In this document: piece by piece, positions 55,447-64,000 of the stretch | Position numbering within the stretch: position 1 is the stretch's first letter | Layout: every line of letters starts with the position of its first letter | DNA from: Actinostola sp. cb2023 | Taxonomy: Eukaryota > Cnidaria > Anthozoa > Actiniaria > Actinostolidae | Assembly: GCA_033675265.1 (NCBI GenBank) | Contig: JAUJYZ010001329.1 | Span: 1 to 64,000 of the forward strand | Length of the DNA stretch: 64,000 bases | Direction of reading: 5' to 3' | Made by a program: the position numbers and the translations under genes | The notes under the pieces: model-generated | Seen by the model: the letters and a program-made list of their open reading frames with translations, nothing else | The model's database searches: none | What the model was told of the DNA's origin: nothing

Positions 55447-55576
55447 CTATGTGCAGATTTATAGCACGCGGGGACTGATCAGAACACCAGAGAAGTCACG
55501 ACGCGTAGCGGAGTGCTTCTCAACACTTCTCGAGTTTTCTGATCAGTCCCCAAGTGCTATAAATCTGCACATAGCA
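55447..55576. mobile_element. 130-bp palindromic MITE
   Basis: TGCTATGTGCAGATTTATAG at the left pairs with CTATAAATCTGCACATAGCA at the right. GGGGACTGATCAGAA and TTCTGATCAGTCCCC pair inside it. A related ATGTGCT...AGCACGCG fragment lies at 55,670-55,720. Confidence 0.88.
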
Positions 55577-56463
55577 CAGCGGGCAAGTTTTCTATTTCTT
55601 TTATAAAATACAATTATGATTTTAAGGCAAGTTTTCAATTTTGTTCGTTATAAAAATGTTTGTATATCTGTGTGCTATGTGCTCTCATAAAGCACGCGGA
55701 ATACGCATCCTTTGGCCAATCAGAGCGCGCGTTATATCATATAGTTATTTTATAATACATTATAACTGGGTAGAGTTTTCGTTGTGACGATCGATTATTT
55801 GCGAAATAGAAACCATTTTGAGCACAGTGCTTGTGAAAGGCATATGCATAACAAAGAGTGATAATTTCGCTGTCATCTTCAAAACTTAAGTTACGGTTCG
55901 AGTTGATTAGAATATCATAAAAACAGATAAATTGGGGATCGACGTTCTCTACATTGGCTCAGTATTATAATATGTCCGTGATTCGTGATATAACATTTCT
56001 CTCCACCGTGAATGGTGCTGTTGAACCCCCACCCCCTCTACGCCCCTGATTGAACACTGAACCCATAATTTGGCTATATTCATTCATTTGGTAAGTATTC
56101 ATTTGTAAATTTCCCATTTTCTTTTTCTTTTTGACAACTTAATTGAATTAAATCAAATCTAGCCTCCTCCGCAGTCAAACGTAAACGTGATCGAAGGACT
56201 TAGGTTTTCATGGGGTAACCGTTTGAAGTTGAATGAAATGAATCTAAGGAGGTCAATTTCAAATAAAAGTAACTTAAACAACAAAGGCAATTCGTAAAAT
56301 GATCATGTCTGAAGTACAACGACATAATTAATGAAATGAATTTCCAGAGTGTATTTATTGTAATGTGGTATTATTGCATGACTCATTGTCAAAAATTGAC
56401 GTCATGATGACATCATAACGACAAGATGTTACATTTGGAAAATCAGTAACATTCTCTGTATAT

Positions 56464-57416
56464 TGGAAGCCTACAGCCGGAGAGTTGGTCAATACATTGA
56501 GAGATCTCCTTGGTTCAACCTTAACATCTGGTTCAATGAAATGCTATCAACGGGCTTGGGCAGTATTTACACAGTTCATCAATAGGTTTTATAGTTTATC
56601 TTCACCCACATTGCCCATATCATCTTCTTGTCTTGCACTGTTTATTTCGTATTTGTGCGCCAGGAAATTAGCTCCTTCAACCGTTATCGGTCACGTATCA
56701 GCCATTGGCTATGTTCACAAAATGAAAGGCTTTCCGGACCCATCAAAAGCATTTTTGATACGTAAATTACTGACAGCAGTGGGTCGACACAAATCCAGTG
56801 ATATCCGTTTGCCCATTACTCGAAATGTATTACATGAACTTGTGGGATCTCTTGAACATACCAACTCTTCTGCTTGGCAACGCATTTTGTTTAAAGCTAT
56901 GTTTCTGGTAGCTTTTTACGGCTTTTTTTCGCTTGGGTGAACTGGCGACCAAGGGTTCACAGTTTGCAAGCTGCGTCCTCCAATATGGTAGCATACATTT
57001 CGTAACAGAAAAGGGTTGCGTGTGTAAAGTTAAAATCACTATCTCGAAATTCAAGCACAATTCAACGAATAGGCCGTGTGAGATTATGATTGACCGCCAG
57101 AGCGTGCGGTCCTTCTGTCCAGTACAGTCTTTGATTGATTATTGTAATATTCGAGGTCTAGCGCCTGGTCCACTATTTTGTTTTCCTGACATGCGTGCCA
57201 TAACGGTTACTCAGTTTTAACACTGAACTTCGACGCTGCCTGACATTCTGTGGGCTAGACAGCTGTCGATACAAAAGTCATAGTTTTCGAATAGGGGCTG
57301 CGTGCTACGCAGCGGAACAAGGTTTTTCGGACGCGCAGATTAGATCCCTTGGTCGCTGGAAATCCGATGCTTTCAAACTTTACATTAGACCTACTTCGTT
57401 ATCTGCAATGTCTTGA
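56464..57416 (+). pseudogene. second tyrosine recombinase, broken by two single-base shifts
   Basis: A recombinase of the same type as the one at 39,532-40,938. Three consecutive frames cover it: about 56,464-56,940 (core-binding domain, CYQRAWAVFTQF...LALFISYL, up to FYGFFSLG), 56,933-57,220 (start of the catalytic domain) and 57,219-57,416 (HSFRIGAACYAAEQG, LGRWKSDAFKLYIR, stop). Each shift sits in a T run (TTTTTTT near 56,924; TTTT at 57,215-57,218). HxxR, Trp and the Tyr nucleophile remain, but Arg I falls at the first lesion. The basic N-terminal extension is missing and there is no Met start, so it is 5'-truncated. No hydrolase or split repeats were found beside it. Confidence 0.88.
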
Positions 57417-57419
57417 TTT

Positions 57420-58340
57420 CAAATTAATTCAAGAGGTGGGAAACGGGGCAGGTTGTCAGACAGGGGCTGGACTCTGCCTTGTTTTCTTCCTTGGACAGTT
57501 GTTTGAGCTCCAGACAAGCTCGGTAAAACTACTACATTCTATCGCACTGTTATTCATGAGGCTAAGTCAGTCAAGGGCTGTTAGCTTTCTATATTAATTA
57601 GTAGGATAGGGGTTTCTATGCCCGACATCATTTATATCCAAAGGTAGTTCATTCAGGGGATGCTACCTTTTGTACATCGTTTATTTTCGTATTTTAGTTT
57701 GTTGGCTACTCGCCTGCACTACGATTCGTCTTGGTGGGGTGGCCACAGTGGGTGGCCTTGTGGCGTCTTTTTAGCCCCCACCTTTGCTGATGAGATTATA
57801 ATCTGTTATTTGTATAATGATTAATGTCTTTCAAATAAATCCGTCACTCTATGTGGCCAAATTTATTCCAGACACAGTTTCTGTTTTATTGGATCTCATC
57901 AGCAAACGAGTGCGACAATTCGCAGTGTACTAGATTTAGTTCTCTCGTGATGGCTTGAGATAAAAAACCAACATTATACCCAAAGTATAATGTCATTTTA
58001 TCTCAGGTCATTACCGAGTTTAACTGTCCCATTACCGTAATATTATATTACTATTGTATTGTATGACCCAATCAGATGCTTGGGGCGGTGACAGCGGAGT
58101 ACATTAAGGAGGTATACCAAATTCTCGGCCTTGCTAGCCGCACACCATCATAGTGGGTACAACACCAGATCACATTTTCCCGCCTCCAACCCCGTCACCT
58201 CCCCTTGGAGTAGATTTAAGATATGTTAATGTTAACATGTACAATCGTACTAGCTATGAGTCACTGATATTCTTTTCCTATTGCCAAACGTTTGGTTTAG
58301 AATCACTGAACACAATAAAACATGATAACTGAAATGACAC
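57420..58340. other. flank of the recombinase remnant
   Basis: No gene is recognised. A hairpin occurs at 57956-58005 (TGAGATAAAA...TTTTATCTCA with an inner CATTATAC/GTATAATG pair). GATGAGAT...ATCTCATCAGCAAA elements are mirrored at 57,789 and 57,893. Confidence 0.4.
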
Positions 58341-58343
58341 GGG

Positions 58344-61266
58344 TCAAATGATCAATCCTAGATTGACTGCCGCTGCTTGCTTATGGCAAGGTTGTAGCTG
58401 GGCAAGGACACCTGGCTGTAACTGCACCATTGCTCCATTGAAGAATGGAAGGCGTTGTCTCAGGCACATATTGCTTGCATGGAAGTAGGCGTTTCCCATC
58501 TTTGACATTTGTCTTCCTTCATGAAGAAACTCGCGTCGCATTTGTGAGGCTACAACTAGGTCATGTGGAGGTGGAGTGGGGTGTCCCGCTACCCTTAGAG
58601 GCTGGTTGCAGCCGTAGCATACAGATACTGCCGGGTGACACCATCCAAGGATTGTCAAAACGAAGTGGCCAGGTCTTAAGAACGGAAGCTGGGAAATTGA
58701 CTGGATATTAGCAGTTGACTGGCTGGACTGGGTTTGTGACAGTTGAGGCTGCGTTGAATGCAATGGCGGTTGTTGAAGTTGGTACAATGACCTGGGATGC
58801 TGAAGGCCGGCGTAAGACTGGGTCATCTGTGGTACAAGGGATTGTATGGCAGGCTGGAGGATATGGCGTGGTGGTGGCTGGGATAGAGAAGAGTCCTGGG
58901 CACAAGGCTGTGATTGCCCAGACTGACTGGAATCGGGCCTTTGTTTTCTAGTAAAAAGACTGTCCAGCAAGTCCTTTGAAAACTTTTTTTCTTTAAGGAT
59001 TGGACTATCCTCCTGGACGTCGAACACAAACATCAACACCCACAACACATGTTTACAATGGCAAGTGCGGTTATCAGGACATGAGCATGAAGGTGTATGG
59101 CAGATGTCAACCTCGTACAGCTTTTCGCCATGCATCACGTGGTATTTCTGGTGATCTGTGGCAATTGCAAACTTCTGTTTTACATCAAATTCTGTTGCCT
59201 CTGATTTTGCTACTTCAATAGTGTGAAGCAATTGCTTGCTGAATGGCTTGGCGTTGCTTGGATTATTCTTGATACTCTGTTTTCGCTTGGGTTTCCCGCG
59301 CTTTGTAGGGCTATGAGATGCAGTTGGATCCACAAGGCTACAAGTGCTACCAGGAGAATATGGATCACCTTCAAACTCTTCGGCAAGTATCTCTTTGCCA
59401 TACTCATTCGCTCTTTGGATTTGCCGCTGTCGTTCTAGTCTTTCTGACTCTGTGGAGCTAGGCCCTTTTCCGGTTGGCCTTGCACTTCCCTCCATAAACC
59501 GCTCAACCATTTTCTCCAGGCGGATGTTTTCACCGACATCGTGACGTGCCGCATCTACCAGACTCAACTGGATCGCTCCCGATTTAACCCAGGTAGAATG
59601 TCCTGTCTCTGCCATATTCATTCGCGGCGTCAGCATGGTGGCCTTGAAAGCTCTGAATATGTGTGTTTTTCGGTCTATCCACCATGAAACCCACGTACTT
59701 AGGAACCCACGCTCTTTTGGACGCTCCTTTATAAATCTATTGATATCTGCACGCTTTTTCTCGAATGTGCTTACGGTGTTGGCCTGCAGTAGTGCATCCG
59801 CTAATGTCTCAAATTCAGACTTGTCGGGCTCCGTCAGCTTGGCTGCTTTGCGTCCCACCGACTGTTTATAATGGAATTCGCAGCCGATCACTTTTGGAAT
59901 GGATTGCTCACCAAAAACTATGCGCACTGCATTCCACTGCGCGCCAGCTTCGTCCAACACCCAACCAGTGGGATTGAAGACATATTGAGGATCACCTGTT
60001 ATGTCTTGCAAAATCTAAAAAAAACGAAATACGACAAAAATACGACTGATAAATCAGTGAGACAAAAGGGATTACAATGGATAGGGATTACAAAAAAACA
60101 AGATCATCATTTAAAACATAAAAGGAATAAAAACGTAGGGAATTGAAACGTAAAAAAATAAGAAAAGGAAGAAGAGGAAATGAAGGGAAAGGTAATAATG
60201 AATGCATGTACTTCTTCGCATATGAGTATTTAGTATGCACAGGACAACCTTTTTTTTTGAAAAATATTTTTCTTAAATACCTCGTTAAAGAGCGACCAGA
60301 ACTTGATCATTGCATCTGTGTCTTCTTTCATACTTTCCATCGTCGCTAGCTTCACCAGTTTTCGCAGTAAAGGATGATATACCCATGTGGTGATGGTTTT
60401 AAATCCAGGACAGTGTTTGTGGGTGGCATCGGCATAGCAATATTGGCCATGCAGCACGCCGTCTTTTGAGCTGTCCATACTAAGGGCCAGTTGGGCTTGA
60501 AAACGAGAACATTGAAATACGTACGTTAAATCTCCATTTTGACGTTCGTCGTTGATCTTGTACACAAGATACGGATCTTTTTGGTCACAAAATTTCTTGA
60601 ATTGACAAAGAGCGTCCAACGAATGGCCATGTAATTCAAGTGAGCGCTTGACCTTTGCCTTGGTGTCCTGTATTCTTCTGGTGTCTGCCAAGGTGTATGC
60701 CATTTTATCGATTTCTTCCCACGAGCTATTTCCATCTTTTAAGGCTGCAACCATAGTGTTTGAGGCAGCCTCCGATGGTTTCAAGGAAGCATGTTTCTTG
60801 AAATCCTCTTCAAGTTGCTGTTCGATGCCTACGTCAGTTTGATTCAGGGGTATAGCATGACAGGTGTGCATACCCTTATGGTAAACAGTTACTTTTTTTC
60901 GATCATTGTAAAATTCCCACACTTTGATAGCAGAGCAGGGTACATATGATGCCTCAAATTCACAGATGAAACATTTCTTTTTCTTGCTTTTGTGAATACT
61001 AATTGGATGTGATTTGGCTGGCCTTTCTCTTTTAAGTACAGGCACTCGGGATTTGAACACAGCCACGACCCTCCACACTGTGCACGTCGTCTCACACCAG
61101 TATGCCCACTTCTCTTCGATGTACACCAGGTCTTCCATGGTCTGCCATCTTTACTGGATTTCATCATATGTTGTGAATCGCATGTCAGTTCATACCGATG
61201 TAGGCCGTCAATATCAAATGGCAATTTCGTTACCATCTCTTTAGGCACAACATCAAACATATTCAT
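58344..61266 (-). pseudogene. MULE-type transposase gene, two exons with one apparent frameshift
   Basis: Exon A spans about 61,266-60,281 and exon B 60,014-58,344, joined by a canonical 266-bp intron (minus-strand donor GAG|GTATTT, acceptor TTTTTTTTAG|ATTTTG) in phase 0. In order there are: an N-terminal Cys/His module (GLHRYELTC...GVRRRAQCGGSWLC...C); a second Cys motif (KKKKCFICEF...VPCSAIKVWEF...HKGMHTCH); the MULE DDE core with YADATHK, VLDEAGAQW and CEFHYKQSV; a SWIM-type zinc finger CSCPDNRTCHCKHV; and a Gln/Pro/Ser-rich tail. The first module and the rest lie in different frames; the switch falls at about 60,970-60,990 in an A/T-run-rich stretch. It could be a pseudogene or a one-base error. 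Cut-and-paste transposition of DNA is the family's role. Confidence 0.8.
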
Positions 61267-61737
61267 ATCGATCCTTACATTCCTGTTGAGAAGAAAAGAA
61301 AAGAGCAAATAAAATCAATCAATCGAATTAATCAATGATCGCCTTGGTGATTGAAGCGAGTATCAGAATATAACTAACTGGGAGTGGTTATAGATGAGTC
61401 TTTAAAGTGCTAGAACGATGAAATTTGTACATTTTTTAAAAATTACCCTTTTCGAAAGTAGAATTGCTATGTTTTCATCTGTCCAAACCGTATTCTCATA
61501 CGAGAACGGGAAGATGTACTTTTTAGTCTCTAAAGTTACGGATTTTATGTCCGCCATTAAACGAATGCGTTCCAGGCCGCTGATCGACGATCTAAAGGAA
61601 GTGACGTCACCCGCGCTACACTTGAAATCTCGCGGGTACTTTTAGCCTGTGTTGTGCACAGCGTCAGAGCAATCTTTAGGAATTTCGCGTAGTTTTTAGA
61701 CTTTTTCTTTAGATGGAAATCAAAACCATAACGTAAC

Positions 61738-64000
61738 ATGCCTCCCAAAAGGTGTGTAGTGCAAAATTGCAGCAATGTGGCCAACAGCAAAGGAATTTCG
61801 CTACACTTTTCTCCTCAAGCCGGCAAGGTGCGAGATCAATGGGTCAGATTTGTCAGAACACATAGAGCAAATTTCAACCCAACTGGACGTTTTGGGGTCT
61901 GCTCTGAACATTTCGACGATAAATCGTTTCAAAGAGCAGTGTATGTGGAAGGATCTTCCAGGCGAATAGTGCCAGGAGCAATCCCGACGATTTGGAAGAG
62001 GGGATCGGAAGTGCGTTCTGACAGAGATCGTCGAAAAGTAAGTCATAAAACGGAATATTTGTGTTTATAGTCGTTTCGTTATTGCAATCGGCAATATTAT
62101 ATAATAAACAAAATGTTTTAACAATTGTAGTGAATTTAAAAACGTTGGACGTCTAAAATGTTGCAGTTTACATGCCAGTGTACGTTACGAGTGCTATCAT
62201 GCAAATGAGCTAGTCGCAGGTGATTTTCAGGGAAAGTAAGCGCACTAACACTCGCTTATTTTTAACTTTGCAAAGTATGAAACGTGTACGTTGCCTATTC
62301 AAAAATGATTTTAATAGACAGTATATAAATAAATTGAAACGCTACTACTTGCCGGCATTCTTTGTTTCAAGCACGTCGCGCTTCCCTCCGATAGGAAATG
62401 ACGGCCGCGAATCCGCAAACGACTCTAGCATTTGTTTTTCTATAAGCTTATCAAAATCGAAAATATTTTAAACATCATACTTATAGTGTATTCCTGTTTT
62501 TACAAGCATTTAGTCGAGTTTAATTGCTATAAAATTATGAGACAAATTTGGCGTCGTCGCATACTGTCTCGAAATGAACATGCAACACGTTTGATGTTAA
62601 TCAAGTGCCGCCGATCACAGTGCACATAAACAACTTTTTGTTTCTAATAAAACTTTGGCTTTTTTGAAATCCAGATTATGATAATTTATTTTCTCACCAT
62701 AGATTTTAAAAGAAACGCTATCAGAACAGACGAATCTGGGGATTGAACCGAAAAACGTCCCATTAGCAAAAGTAAGTAGAAATATATTTTTCAACTGTAT
62801 GAAAAGAAAGGACTGAATGGGAAAACTAATTCCAATAATTTTTTGTTTGTTTTAGAAGCAAAACTGTTCACATGATCAAGTTGACCTTCTGGCCTCCAGT
62901 AGTAGTACTGAGTCAAATGTGCTCTTTACTGATGGAATTGAGTCCTCAACTGAAACAAATTGGATTTCTACTGAAGCAATGGAGCCCACTTCTGAAACAA
63001 ATGAGGCTTCTTCTGAAGCAACTCTGCACCCTACTGAGACAGCCCCACCGTTTCTTGGAAGAACTCTACCCTCACCCGGGACAACTTTGCACTCCACTGA
63101 AACAACTCCACACTCTCTTGTCGCAGCCCTACACTCTCCCGCAATGACTCTGTACTCTCCACTTCATTGTGAAAATTGCCTCACCCTAAAGAAACAGACA
63201 AAATCATTGAAATCCAAAATTAGAAGACTTGAACAAAAAGTTAAAGAAAAAGAAGAAAAAATAAATGCTAATCAGAGTGACTGGGTACATGCCATTGAAA
63301 CTGTGGTGAATCCCCCAAAAACTGTGACAGCAGGTAAGATGTTCAAAACAACTTCAAAAAACAATGAAATAGGAAATATAAAGAAAACTAATTTATTGCA
63401 TGATATACATGTATATATTCAAATATACACAAAAGAGAAGAAAACAATACTATAGAGTCTACTACAGTGCTGAATTCATTTCTCCTTGCAGCGACACAAA
63501 CCACTGAGCTTGATGAGACTTGTGCTGTCAATGATCATTATGATAATAGTAATGAAAGTTGTGATGAAATAATGGATGACTTAGAAGATCATGGCACAAA
63601 TGCTAATGATTGTGAGGATGACTCTTGGACACCAGAACAATTAGAAAGGGAATATAATGCAATGGAAGAGGATGATGACTGTGAGGATGACTCTTGGACA
63701 CCAGAACAAATAGAAAGGGAATATAATACAATGAACGAGGATGATGACAGCATAGGTACTTCAAACCCAAGGTAAAATGTCTATATAATATTTTATCTAC
63801 TGTTGATAGGAAGCTTAATTAATACATTTTTTCTGCAGATTGGATTACAAGAACAAGAACATTAGAGAAGAGCCCAAAGGAATTGTATTTCTTTCAAAAC
63901 TGTTACTGCTCTTCCAACACTGCCATTTCTGTTTCGCAAGTGATCCAGAGACCAATGTTAGTCAAGCTGGGACATTACTGACAATCGAGTCAAAATGTCA
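61738..64000 (+). CDS. THAP-domain protein, five exons, 3' end outside the window
   Basis: Exons with agreeing phases: 61738-62037, 62703-62771, 62856-63333, 63492-63771 and 63839 to beyond 64000. Exon 1 is a THAP zinc-finger DNA-binding domain: C6, C11, W35, C55 and H58, with FSPQAGK and the terminal AIPTIW motif. Exon 3 has a Ser/Thr/Glu-rich linker and a coiled coil (KKQTKSLKSKIRRLEQKVKE). Exon 4 is acidic and repeats DCEDDSWTPEQ.EREYN twice. Exon 5 begins a segment with KGIVFLSKLLLLFQHCHFC, a Cys pair resembling the body of THAP-containing transposase-derived proteins. It starts about 470 bp from the divergent MULE gene. Whether it is a transposon gene or a domesticated host gene cannot be decided from this part. 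Confidence 0.8.

Noticed and set aside
58445..58951. Plus-strand frames of 78-88 codons opposite the MULE gene
   Set aside because: They are antisense shadows of the Gln/Pro-rich C-terminus of the transposase frame.

Overview
This window is from an animal nuclear genome. It is AT-rich and shows spliced genes with GT-AG introns, a tRNA-derived SINE, many short inverted-repeat elements, tyrosine-recombinase, MULE and THAP-type transposon genes, and a Polinton-like element. The mix suggests a marine invertebrate such as a sponge or cnidarian, but the species is inferred, not shown. Host coding sequence is sparse and most of the window is repeats and mobile DNA.

Layout. 1-6955 is a 29-bp-period C-rich minisatellite, with no stop codons over long stretches on both strands. 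About 7.0-15.0 kb lies between two inverted arms and holds a retroelement gag-like remnant, duplicated segments, an 81-bp tandem repeat and a near-perfect palindrome. 16.3-36.8 kb carries the first eight exons of the AP-3 adaptor beta subunit. That gene copy has a nonsense codon in exon 4 and a 10-nt frameshifting insertion in exon 8. Its 14-kb intron 4 is a nest of inverted-repeat elements and its 4.4-kb intron 7 is mainly a 34-bp minisatellite. 38.4-42.4 kb is a compact tyrosine-recombinase element with Ngaro-like split direct repeats; it encodes a recombinase and an SGNH hydrolase but no reverse transcriptase. 42.8-43.9 kb has a short secreted Ly6-like gene and a possible first exon of another gene.

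44,676-52,153 is a 7.5-kb Polinton/Maverick-like element with about 0.5-kb terminal inverted repeats (AGT...ACT ends) and an exact 6-bp target duplication, GTAACT. It encodes a packaging-type P-loop ATPase with an N-terminal zinc finger, a small GGG-motif protein, an acidic zinc-cysteine protein cut by an in-frame TAG, and an unknown 222-residue protein. It lacks polymerase B, integrase, protease and capsid genes, so it looks like a reduced element that depends on relatives or a helper. A heptamer array separates its divergent genes, and a foldback element appears to be nested inside it.

52.2-56.4 kb holds small inverted-repeat elements and a LINE tail interrupted by one of them. 56.5-57.4 kb is a second, frameshifted tyrosine recombinase. 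58.3-61.3 kb is a MULE-type transposase gene (two exons, one apparent frameshift) on the minus strand. 61.7-64.0 kb is a THAP-domain gene on the plus strand with five exons visible; it runs off the window.
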